A stretch of DNA of 64,000 nt, taken from NCBI RefSeq assembly GCF_030362855.1, contig NZ_JAUCBP010000001.1, positions 1 to 64,000 on the forward strand. The letters run 5' to 3'. The stretch's first letter is position 1. Every line of letters begins with the position of its first letter. This DNA comes from Neoalteromonas arenosi. Its GTDB lineage: Bacteria > Pseudomonadota > Gammaproteobacteria > Enterobacterales > Alteromonadaceae. This document shows, piece by piece, positions 21,857 to 30,015 of the stretch. The notes under the pieces are model-generated. The model had not been told where the DNA came from, searched no databases, and worked only from the letters and a program-made list of their open reading frames with translations. A program made the translations under genes and the position numbers.

Positions 21857-23248
21857 TTATTTTGCCGAAATGGTAGCGACTTTCTTTGCTCTTAAACGCT
21901 TGCCTTTAACGCGCCCATCGCGAAAGAATTGCAACGCCCGTTTTACACTGCGCAATTTAATCGCTACATGACTGTGCGTCGCCGTAATCTTTATCTTACC
22001 TATATCTTCGTTGGGTAAGCCAGCATCTTGTGTGAGACTGCCGAGAATATCGCCCGGACGCAATTTGTCGCGTTTGCCACCGCTTAATACCAGCATTGTG
22101 TAGCTAGGTAAGACGATGCGATTGCGATGAAAACGCAAATTTTGCGCGCCTTTTTTCGGCAGCGTTTGATTCATCACCTCTTCAATGCGCGCGATAAAGA
22201 TTTCCTCGTCCGGCGCCATTAAGGTAATTGCCACGCCGGTATTCCCTGCTCGGCCAGTGCGGCCAATCCGATGAATATGCGTATCGGCATCTTCGCTAAC
22301 TTGATAATTGATCACTAATGGCACGTCATCAATATCTAATCCGCGTGCTGCTACATCAGTTGCCACTAAGACGCGCGCGCAGTTAGCACTGAACATCGCT
22401 AGCATGTCGTTGCGCTCGCGCTGCTCTAAATCACCGTGAAGTGCAACCACTGCAAAGCCATCACTAGCGAGTGATTGCGCAACCTGCTGAGTCGCCTTTT
22501 TGGTGGTGCAAAAGACAATACAGCGCTCGGGCTGAATGTCAGTGATTAGGCCTTTCAGTGCATTCTCGCGCGTATGTGATTCAATCTTATAGACCTGTTG
22601 AGTAATATTTAGTGCAACCGTCTCATCAGCACCTTTTACCCTGCTAGGTGAGCGAGTCACATCGCTAACCACCTGCTCAACTGAGTCAGGGAACGTTGCC
22701 GAAAACAGTAAGGTTTGGGCCGCATCAGGCAAGCGTTCAAATACAGCATTTAATTCATCGGCAAATCCCATATCAAGCATGCGATCCGCTTCATCTAAAA
22801 CAAAATGCATGACCTGACTTAAATCGAGTCGTCGTTTGAGCAGATGATCCATTACCCGACCGGGTGTACCGACAATAATATTTGCGCCGTGACTCAATGA
22901 AGCAATTTGCGGTGGCATGGGTGTACCACCGCACAACGTCAGTACTTTAACATTACTGATGTATTGTGCTGCGCTGCGGATTTGTTCGGCCACCTGTTCA
23001 GCTAGCTCGCGCGTAGGACATAACACTAAGGCTTTTGGTTTGCGCTCACTGGCATCAAGCTGATTTAGAATGGGCAGCGCAAATGCCAATGTTTTACCTG
23101 ACCCTGTTTTCGCTTGAGCGACAACATCACCACCCGCTAACGCGACCGGAATTGCTGCAGCTTGGATTGGGGTTAATTGCGTGAAACCCAAAACGCTGAG
23201 TGCTTTTTGGGTTTCCGGACGCAAGTATTTACTAATGTCATTACTCAT
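21857..23248 (-). CDS. dbpA: ATP-dependent RNA helicase DbpA
   Basis: DbpA is a DEAD-box helicase that remodels helix 92 of 23S rRNA during 50S assembly. The 463 residues show the Q motif, motif I AQAKTGSGKT (about 44-53), DEAD box VLDEADRML, SAT and HRIGRTGRAG. The C-terminal domain after about 380 has the RRM-like fold of DbpA, ending in the basic RVKGKRLRAKKV. That tail distinguishes it from SrmB, RhlE and CsdA. Its ATG overlaps the stop of the upstream solute-binding gene by 4 bp (ATGA), so the two are translationally coupled, although their roles look unrelated. Confidence 0.93.
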   Translation of the reverse strand: MSNDISKYLRPETQKALSVLGFTQLTPIQAAAIPVALAGGDVVAQAKTGSGKTLAFALPILNQLDASERKPKALVLCPTRELAEQVAEQIRSAAQYISNVKVLTLCGGTPMPPQIASLSHGANIIVGTPGRVMDHLLKRRLDLSQVMHFVLDEADRMLDMGFADELNAVFERLPDAAQTLLFSATFPDSVEQVVSDVTRSPSRVKGADETVALNITQQVYKIESHTRENALKGLITDIQPERCIVFCTTKKATQQVAQSLASDGFAVVALHGDLEQRERNDMLAMFSANCARVLVATDVAARGLDIDDVPLVINYQVSEDADTHIHRIGRTGRAGNTGVAITLMAPDEEIFIARIEEVMNQTLPKKGAQNLRFHRNRIVLPSYTMLVLSGGKRDKLRPGDILGSLTQDAGLPNEDIGKIKITATHSHVAIKLRSVKRALQFFRDGRVKGKRLRAKKVATISAK

Positions 23249-24825
23249 TGCAATGAGTCCTTACTGTCACTCCATAAGCGGATCACGCCTTCGTGTTCAT
23301 GCATATTGAGTGCTGATTTTTGTCGATAATCCGCCAGCCAATAATCAACTAATCGCTGGTATTGAGCAGATGCTTTAAATGTTTTTGCAGCGTCTGTCAG
23401 GCGTTCGATTAAGGTATCTGTCGTACCTTGCTTTGATATTGCCAAATAGGTAGTTCCCAATTGGTAGGTAAATGACTTCACAACACCCGAGCAATCGAGT
23501 TCCGAGGAACTACAAAGTACCTCGATACCGCCATCGGAAAGAAACAAATAGTCGCCGTCCCTATCGATAAACCGTTGCATAACATCTGCCCAGCTCTCGC
23601 CCGCCACTAACGTATGACCGGCTTGCTCTATCAAATCTGCTCGAAAATCGCCTTTGAGAGTAACGATCTTTGATTTATCTGGAAGCTCACTGAGATTACT
23701 CGCTTCAGTCTGAACATCCCCATGCTGAAAAACCGAATACGCATTTTGCGTAATCGGGGTCAACCAATGGAAGTTGTCTTCGCGTTCAGCCGTGCGCGCT
23801 AGGGAAAACACTAAAACGTCCGATTTCATTTCACTCTCGACCAATATCCGCTGCCAAGGAGCACTCAATATTTCAGTTTGCATGCCCGCTTCAAGTAAAA
23901 TTGAACGAACTAACTCCACCGCATATCCGGTCAGTTGGCCACGTTCATCGCGCACACTGAACAAGGGCTCTAAATTTGTGATCACCCACAACGGGTTACT
24001 CGCACGCAATGCCGTACCTATTTTACCTAAAACAACAACACCTTCCGTCACTTGGACTTCAGATGAAATCAGCTGTAATTGGGGAACCCAACGATTTGCT
24101 ACTCGCAAAAAATCTCGACTTTTAACAAACTCAGCAGCAGCTTTGGACAAACGATTTGCAACGTCGCGATTGCTATCGGTTTTCAGCATTGCCATATAGC
24201 TAATCAGTACATCGTGGGTATAAATCTTTTCCAGCGCTGAGCAATCAAAATTATTATTCTTGCAGGTAATGGCAATGCCAAGGTCAGAAAAGAAAATCGC
24301 ATCAACGCGATCTTTAAGCACTGCACCGAGAGCCTGCTCCCAAGTGTTAAACTCAGCAAGATTGACCATTTCATTGCCACTGAGTAGTTCCGAACGGTAG
24401 TCTCCACGCAAAACCGCAACTGATATCGGTTGAGTCAGTTCATCAAAACTGATAATTGTGCGACGCTGCTTCGAGTACAGGCCAATTACATTAGCAGTCA
24501 TCGGTGCTAACCAATAGAACTTGTCTTCGCGCTCTGGTGTGCGTCCCACGCCCGTCGCGACCGCTAGCTCACCTTCTTCCATGCGGCGCATCAAGCGCGC
24601 AAAGGGCAATGGTGTTATATCGGGCTGAAAACCGGCAATCGCCAACACCTCGCGGGCATACTCAACCGAATAGCCCGTCATTCGGCCATTGTCTCGCTCT
24701 TCACTGAATACCGGTAAAGGGCTGGTTAGCACAGGTAAGACTGCTTGTTCTTGCGCTGCTGCACTGAGATGCAGCAACCCATAGATACTGAGTCCGAACC
24801 ACACCCACCGACGAAATACTCTCAA
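23245..24825 (-). CDS. Periplasmic protein with two tandem family-3 solute-binding domains
   Basis: A 526-residue secreted protein with a signal peptide (residues 1-24, LHLSAAAQ) and two consecutive SBP_bac_3-like domains, about 25-258 and 270-500. Each repeat contains the phrases TGY(S/A)VE(Y/L), (A/S)xxRTxEREDxFxWLxP and DxIFFSD/DYLFLSD at matching places, so it arose by internal duplication. No membrane segment or kinase domain follows, and no permease is nearby. The start is TTG with AAGG upstream. It is coupled to dbpA by an ATGA overlap. Function unknown; ligand capture or sensing is inferred. Confidence 0.8.
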   Translation of the reverse strand: MRVFRRWVWFGLSIYGLLHLSAAAQEQAVLPVLTSPLPVFSEERDNGRMTGYSVEYAREVLAIAGFQPDITPLPFARLMRRMEEGELAVATGVGRTPEREDKFYWLAPMTANVIGLYSKQRRTIISFDELTQPISVAVLRGDYRSELLSGNEMVNLAEFNTWEQALGAVLKDRVDAIFFSDLGIAITCKNNNFDCSALEKIYTHDVLISYMAMLKTDSNRDVANRLSKAAAEFVKSRDFLRVANRWVPQLQLISSEVQVTEGVVVLGKIGTALRASNPLWVITNLEPLFSVRDERGQLTGYAVELVRSILLEAGMQTEILSAPWQRILVESEMKSDVLVFSLARTAEREDNFHWLTPITQNAYSVFQHGDVQTEASNLSELPDKSKIVTLKGDFRADLIEQAGHTLVAGESWADVMQRFIDRDGDYLFLSDGGIEVLCSSSELDCSGVVKSFTYQLGTTYLAISKQGTTDTLIERLTDAAKTFKASAQYQRLVDYWLADYRQKSALNMHEHEGVIRLWSDSKDSLQ

Positions 24826-24837
24826 CCTACACTACCT

Positions 24838-25875
24838 TTATTTTGCTAGTCGCCAATTAACCTGGCTGCCTGCCATGAAAGGCACGATTGAATCACCCGT
24901 TGGCAATGCAATTACTTCTGGAATGCGCCACGGTTCGCGCTTCAATGTGATGTGACCAGTGTTGCGCGGCAAACCGTAAAAATCAGGGCCGTGGAAACTC
25001 GCGAAGCCTTCGAACTTGTCTAAAGCGTCAAGTTCCTCGAATACTTGGGCGTACAATTCAATCGCGCTCCAAGCACTGTAACAACCAGCACAGCCGCATG
25101 CTGACTCCTTCTTATGCTTTTCATGAGGCGCTGAATCTGTACCTAAGAAGAATTTGGAGGACCCCGATTGCACTACCTTACGCAAGGCCTGCTGATGGGT
25201 ATTGCGCTTTAACACAGGCAGGCAATAGTTGTGCGGGCGTACACCACCGACTAATAAATCGTTGCGATTAAGCATCAAATGCTGGGGAGTTATTGTGGCT
25301 GCCACGTTGTCTGAACTAGCCAATACAAAATCCGCCGCATCTGCTGTGGTGATATGTTCAAATACCACTTTGAGCTCTGGAAAGTCGCTGACGATATTAT
25401 TCAAATGACGGTCAATGAACTCTTTCTCGCGGTCAAAAATATCGATGTGGTTATCCGTCACTTCACCGTGGATCAATAACAACATGCCTTCTTTTTGCAT
25501 GGCTTCGAATACTGGATAAAGTGACTGAATACCTTTAACAGCGGCATCGGAGTTAGTAGTAGCGCCCGCTGGATACAGTTTACTAGCGACTATACCCGCC
25601 GCTCTAGCTGAGCGAATATCGTCAGCTGTGGTATCGTTGGTTAAGTAGAGCGTTACCAAAGGTTCGAAATCAGTAAACTCACCGCGAGCGGCCATAATGC
25701 GCTCTTTATACGCCATCGCCATTTGGGTATTAACGACTGGAGGCACTAAATTAGGCATGGCTATAGCACGACGAAAACAGCGTGCTGTAGCAGGAACTGT
25801 CTCCTGTAGCATCGCATCGTCACGAAAATGTAAATGCCAATCATCAGGCGTGGTAATGGTTATTGACTGGGTCAT
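24838..25875 (-). CDS. pyrC: Dihydroorotase
   Basis: PyrC cyclises N-carbamoyl-L-aspartate to dihydroorotate in de novo UMP synthesis. The zinc ligands HLH sit at residues 14-16 ([10 protein letters not shown]); the carbamylated lysine lies in [10 protein letters not shown] and further ligand His in LLIHGEV and VFEHITT. The frame extends six codons upstream to a TTG, but the ATG at 25875 gives the normal N-terminus and 345 aa (348 in E. coli). It lies 12 bp upstream of the double solute-binding gene. A 13-bp palindrome near the likely -10 is listed separately. Confidence 0.96.
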   Translation of the reverse strand: MTQSITITTPDDWHLHFRDDAMLQETVPATARCFRRAIAMPNLVPPVVNTQMAMAYKERIMAARGEFTDFEPLVTLYLTNDTTADDIRSARAAGIVASKLYPAGATTNSDAAVKGIQSLYPVFEAMQKEGMLLLIHGEVTDNHIDIFDREKEFIDRHLNNIVSDFPELKVVFEHITTADAADFVLASSDNVAATITPQHLMLNRNDLLVGGVRPHNYCLPVLKRNTHQQALRKVVQSGSSKFFLGTDSAPHEKHKKESACGCAGCYSAWSAIELYAQVFEELDALDKFEGFASFHGPDFYGLPRNTGHITLKREPWRIPEVIALPTGDSIVPFMAGSQVNWRLAK

Positions 25876-25914
25876 AAACGTTAGATCTTCCAAGCTGTGT
25901 CATTGCGCATATTA

Positions 25915-25927
25915 TGCCTTAAAGGCA
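25915..25927. promoter_or_regulatory. Palindrome TGCCTTAAAGGCA upstream of pyrC
   Basis: A perfect 6-1-6 palindrome about 40 bp upstream of the pyrC start, adjoining CATAAT on the minus strand, which may be the -10 of pyrC. Placement suggests an operator or a start-region hairpin, but the sequence does not match the PurR box (ACGCAAACGTTTTCGT-like), so the cognate factor is unknown. Confidence 0.35.
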
Positions 25928-26036
25928 ATGTCGAAGCAGCAAATCTTCGCCCGGAGCGGAAATTTTCGCTGACGTAAGAAATTAAATCTGCTCTACTAAG
26001 GTCGATTTAGCCAGTAGTCAAAACTCTAAACCGTGC

Positions 26037-27770
26037 ATGCAGAAACGAATTAGTCTTCACAACCTCATTGAGCCAAACCGCCTTAACTTCTTCGTCAAAG
26101 GGCTTGTCAGCGCGATTGATATTGTACTTGGCATTCGCAAAATGAACCGGCTTTATCAACAGCACAAAATGCAAGGACTGACAAAAGAAGCCTTCGCTGA
26201 TCGCCTGCTCGAAATCTTAAATATTCGCATTGAGGGCGAAGATGAGCTGCTGGCTAAAATTCCCCGCCAAGGACCTGTCGTCATTGCCAGTAATCATCCT
26301 TTTGGAGGTATAGAAGGTGTAATTTTAGCGCGAGTAGTCAGCAAAGTCCGACCGGACCTCAAGGTGCTGGCCAATCAAGGGTTGCGCATTTTCAGCGAAC
26401 TCCAAGATTATTTTATTTTTACCAACCCGCTATCTGAGAAAGACCCGCGCAATGCGCCTTCGTTACGTCATTGCTTAGGTCACGTCAAAGCAGGTAGTGC
26501 CCTTTTGATGTTTCCTGCGGGACGCGTGAGTTATTACCGCAAAGACAAACAACGCATCGCAGAACACGAGTGGAATCGCATTGTTGCGCGCCTGTGCAAG
26601 ACGGAAGGTTGCCACTATTTACCGGTATTTGTTAGCGGTACTAATAGCAAATGGTTTTATCGATTAGGACGCGTTTATTATCGCTTGCGCATGTTAATGC
26701 TCGCGCGCGAGTTGCTGAATAAGCAAAATGCGATAGTAAGACTGGATGCTGGTTATCCAGTGCCCGGCAAGTTGATTGAGTCACCTGCGCAATGCCGCAT
26801 TTTGAGCTACGCACAAAGCCAAGCATGGCAGGAAAGATGGCCACCTGACACGGTGACCGAAATGAAGCCATTGGCTGCACCTGTTGCTCCAGCACTTGTC
26901 ACAGCAGAGCTTAATGCACTGCCTGCTGAGCAACACCTGTTGGCGCATAAGCAATACGATATCTATTTCGGCTTCCAAGCGCAGATGCCGAATGTGGTTA
27001 TGGAAATAGCGCGTCTGCGCGAGTTAGTATTTCGCGAACACAACGAAGGTAGCGGCGAGCCAATTGATACCGACGGCTTTGATGCAACCTACACGCATTT
27101 GCTCGTATTTGATCGTGAAAATAATGAAATTGTCGGTGCCTACAGGATGGGACAAACTGATAGGTTAATCGCTGAGTCGGGAATCGATGGGCTATACTTG
27201 CACCGGATGTTTGACTTTAAACCGGGGTTTATTAATCGCACAGAACCCTGTTTAGAGATGGGGCGCTCGTTTTTGGTGCCCCGGATGCAGCGCTCGCACG
27301 TCGGCTTGTTTTTGCTATGGCGCGGCATCGGTGCTTTTGTGTGTAAACATCCTCAATACCGAACGTTATACGGTACCGTATCGATCAGTAAACTTTACGA
27401 TCCGCGCAGCGTGCAGTTAATCCAACAGGCGTATGTGACCCCCACCGAGCACGTGACCGCGCGTTTGCCCTTTACCAAGCTGCCACACCCTGAAATCACT
27501 GATTTTGCCGACGGGATGAAACTACAGCCGCAGATTAAAGCGCTTTTGGCAAGCCTTGAGCACGACAGTAAAGATATTCCAATTCTGATGAAGCAATATC
27601 ACAAACTCGGCGCAAAGTTTCACTGTTTGGGCATTGACGGAAGCTTTAACCACACGCCAGGTCTGCTGTTAAGCGTCGATTTGCCTGCCGCGCCTGAAAA
27701 GCTTTTAAAGCTATATCTCAGTGACGGCGCTGCAGACTACTTAGCTTACTCGTCGCGACCACTTAAATAA
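26037..27770 (+). CDS. olsF: OlsF-like bifunctional acyltransferase (ornithine lipid synthesis)
   Basis: This 577-residue two-domain protein starts with a PlsC/hemolysin-like O-acyltransferase having NHPFGGIEG with His87, and a later GxxSYYRKDK stretch, then an N-acyltransferase of the GNAT type from about residue 320 (RELVFREHNEG; CLEMGRSFLVPRMQR). The order O-acyltransferase then N-acyltransferase is that of OlsF, which makes ornithine lipid from ornithine alone without separate OlsA and OlsB. Activity is inferred from domain order. It stands alone, ending convergently with a DinB-like gene (25-bp overlap). Confidence 0.75.
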   Translation: MQKRISLHNLIEPNRLNFFVKGLVSAIDIVLGIRKMNRLYQQHKMQGLTKEAFADRLLEILNIRIEGEDELLAKIPRQGPVVIASNHPFGGIEGVILARVVSKVRPDLKVLANQGLRIFSELQDYFIFTNPLSEKDPRNAPSLRHCLGHVKAGSALLMFPAGRVSYYRKDKQRIAEHEWNRIVARLCKTEGCHYLPVFVSGTNSKWFYRLGRVYYRLRMLMLARELLNKQNAIVRLDAGYPVPGKLIESPAQCRILSYAQSQAWQERWPPDTVTEMKPLAAPVAPALVTAELNALPAEQHLLAHKQYDIYFGFQAQMPNVVMEIARLRELVFREHNEGSGEPIDTDGFDATYTHLLVFDRENNEIVGAYRMGQTDRLIAESGIDGLYLHRMFDFKPGFINRTEPCLEMGRSFLVPRMQRSHVGLFLLWRGIGAFVCKHPQYRTLYGTVSISKLYDPRSVQLIQQAYVTPTEHVTARLPFTKLPHPEITDFADGMKLQPQIKALLASLEHDSKDIPILMKQYHKLGAKFHCLGIDGSFNHTPGLLLSVDLPAAPEKLLKLYLSDGAADYLAYSSRPLK

Positions 27771-28252
27771 GTGATAGTTGCGGGTGCGTAACCAAAGAAC
27801 TCTGGCACTGATGCCCCCTGAAGTGAGCGGATAATGCCGATTAAGGAAAAGTGATGGATGGCATGGCTAGAAGCAAAGACGATTTCTCTGGCGAGTGTGG
27901 AACTGCAGTCTACACTCATCGTTTGCGATATAGACACTTCACTGTGCACCTCTACCGGTTTGGCCAAATCTGCCTCTGTTAGCGTGGCAAGCCACTTTTG
28001 AATAGCCGCAATAGTGTCACGCGCGGCACCAACAGAAACTTCAATATTGGCTTCGCGATTGCGCTGATTATAGTCAACCACACCGCTGGCAAATCCTTGC
28101 TCTAATGCCAAATAATGATCGATAACGTGACGCAGATGTTGACCGATGGAACCCGAGAGATGTGGGCGAATAACGTCACAAAACTCTTCGTTGGTCATTG
28201 GTTCGAGTAACTCGACCGCTTGTTGCAATACATCGATCTGGCATTGAAGCAT
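27746..28252 (-). CDS. DinB-like domain protein
   Basis: A 168-residue helical-bundle protein. The metal-binding His residues of DinB-type bundles are suggested by GQHLRHVIDHY near residue 38-48 and SHAIHHFSLIG near 127-137. The family is diverse (thiol transferases, hydrolases), so no reaction is claimed. Its 3' end overlaps the 3' end of the OlsF-like gene by 25 bp in convergent orientation. Its ATG is preceded by GGAAAG. Confidence 0.7.
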   Translation of the reverse strand: MLQCQIDVLQQAVELLEPMTNEEFCDVIRPHLSGSIGQHLRHVIDHYLALEQGFASGVVDYNQRNREANIEVSVGAARDTIAAIQKWLATLTEADLAKPVEVHSEVSISQTMSVDCSSTLAREIVFASSHAIHHFSLIGIIRSLQGASVPEFFGYAPATITYLSGRDE

Positions 28253-28373
28253 AAAAAAGGCTTTCCTTTAGCACCGGAGTGGCGGACAAATTTTCACCAC
28301 ATGAATTAGACTATCAGAAATTGTTGACCAGCCAAACCTAAGTTTTATTTCGTTTTCTTGGCACAATTTAGCA

Positions 28374-28925
28374 TTAGCGTTCTTGGGTGTGTTCGACCCA
28401 AATGAATTTCTCGGTGTCGTAGCCACTCTGTTGCGCAAAGTCGAGTAACGCATCCAAGGTCTGTTGGGGCACATTGGGCTGACGGGCTAGGATCCACAAG
28501 TAATCGCGGTCTGGTCCAGTAACTAAAGAGTATTGATAATCTTCATCATCAAGCGCAATAACTACATAGCTGGCATAGAAAGGGCCAAAAAATGATACTT
28601 TCAAATGCCCTGTAGTCGGTTCATTCACGAAATATGCCTTACCTTCAGCTTGTTCCCACTCTTGCTCTGCGGTGTTATAACCGCGGTTGAGTACCGCAAT
28701 ACCGCCATCCTCTCGCAGCGCGTAAGTTGCAGTAACATTGTTTAAACCGCGCTCAAAGCTGTGATCAAATCGTGCGATTTCATACCAAGTCCCTAAATAT
28801 TTTTGCACATCGAAGTTAGTCACTGGATCTAAGCCTTCGGGTACACTGGTGCACCCTTGCAGAACCATCGCTGCAAAAGCAATCCCAAGGTAACGCAACT
28901 TTATCGTTACTTTCCGTGCAATCAT
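28374..28925 (-). CDS. blc: Lipocalin, outer-membrane lipoprotein Blc
   Basis: Bacterial lipocalins bind lipids such as lysophospholipids at the outer membrane. The frame runs upstream to 28961, but the ATG at 28925 has GAGGA seven bases before it and opens a lipoprotein signal peptide with Cys25 in MVLQGCTSVP. The lipocalin first motif GTWYEIARFDHSFERG follows, then the strands SxxTGPDRDYLWILAR and the C-terminal signature. The mature part fits the normal Blc length of about 155-160 aa. It is a single gene divergent from the aldo/keto reductase. Confidence 0.92.
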   Translation of the reverse strand: MIARKVTIKLRYLGIAFAAMVLQGCTSVPEGLDPVTNFDVQKYLGTWYEIARFDHSFERGLNNVTATYALREDGGIAVLNRGYNTAEQEWEQAEGKAYFVNEPTTGHLKVSFFGPFYASYVVIALDDEDYQYSLVTGPDRDYLWILARQPNVPQQTLDALLDFAQQSGYDTEKFIWVEHTQER

Positions 28926-29019
28926 CAGAATATCCTCATTATTGGCGGTAAAATGTGTCAAGCTAAACTACAAACGTATTCATTACGCATCAACTGTCAA
29001 ATTTGATTAAGCTCAGCAT

Positions 29020-29994
29020 ATGCAAAAAAACAACATACCATTAACATCTCAATACTCGCAGGCCAGCCAACTCGTCTATGGTTGCATGGGCTTGGGTGGT
29101 AGCTGGAATGCCAATCCAATCAGCGCAGCAGATATTGCTCAAGCGCAAGACGTAACAGAAACCGCGTTAGAATGCGGTATCACGGTGTTTGATCACGCTG
29201 ATATCTATACCTTAAACAAAGCCGAACAAGTGTTTGGTGAAGTGCTAAAAAATCAACCGCAGCTGCGCGAGCGCATGGTTATCCAGTCGAAATGTGCGAT
29301 TCGTTTTGCCGATGAATATGGCCCTAAGCGTTATGATTTTTCTGCCGCTTGGATTGGAGAGTCGGTAGAAAATATTCTTCGGCGTTTGCATATCGAACAA
29401 CTGGACATTCTATTACTTCATCGTCCCGACCCATTGATGGAATTAGACGAGACCTCAACAGTTTTAAATCAACTAACAGCCAGCGGTAAAGTAGCGGAAA
29501 TTGGCGTATCTAACATGCACAGTGGTCAAATAGCACTACTACAAAGTCAACTGGATAAACCCATAGTAGCTAATCAGATTGAAATGAGTTTAGTGCAATT
29601 TGATTGGCTTGAAGAAGGTATGACAACAGGCAGTTCGTTAGCACGGGAAAATAGCTTCGATAGTCATTTGCTTAGCTATTGCCAGTTAAACAATGTTCAA
29701 CTTCAGGCATGGGGTAGCCTTGCGCAGGGCAAGGTTACCGACCTTAGCCGCGCGCAGACGCCACAAGAACAACGTATTGCTGCTGCGGTTGCAGCTATGG
29801 CAGCGGAATATCAAACGTCTGCGGAAGCGATTGCTTTGGCGTGGTTAATGCGCCTTCCTATGGGTATTCAACCCATTATTGGTACGACCAACCCCGACAG
29901 AATTCGCGCATGTGCGCAAGCCTCTTCATTAACTTTAAGCCGCGAGCATTGGTATACATTACTCGAAGCTGCACGTGGCGCTGATGTGCCCTAA
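29020..29994 (+). CDS. Aldo/keto reductase, YdhF-like
   Basis: A 324-residue TIM-barrel NADPH oxidoreductase. The catalytic Asp-Tyr pair is in FDHADIYTLNKAE (about residues 66-78), the Lys in IQSKCAIRF and the His in LLLHRPDP; the C-terminal cofactor region is PIIGTTNPDRIRACAQA. These features resemble E. coli YdhF. The natural substrate is unknown. It is 21 bp upstream of the alpha-amylase gene on the same strand, so co-transcription is likely. Confidence 0.9.
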   Translation: MQKNNIPLTSQYSQASQLVYGCMGLGGSWNANPISAADIAQAQDVTETALECGITVFDHADIYTLNKAEQVFGEVLKNQPQLRERMVIQSKCAIRFADEYGPKRYDFSAAWIGESVENILRRLHIEQLDILLLHRPDPLMELDETSTVLNQLTASGKVAEIGVSNMHSGQIALLQSQLDKPIVANQIEMSLVQFDWLEEGMTTGSSLARENSFDSHLLSYCQLNNVQLQAWGSLAQGKVTDLSRAQTPQEQRIAAAVAAMAAEYQTSAEAIALAWLMRLPMGIQPIIGTTNPDRIRACAQASSLTLSREHWYTLLEAARGADVP

Positions 29995-30015
29995 TCAAAT
30001 ACACAGGAACTTGTT

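Noticed and set aside
23774-24199. 141-codon plus-strand frame inside the double solute-binding gene
   Set aside because: Antisense of a well-supported secreted protein; no ribosome site and no recognisable domain.
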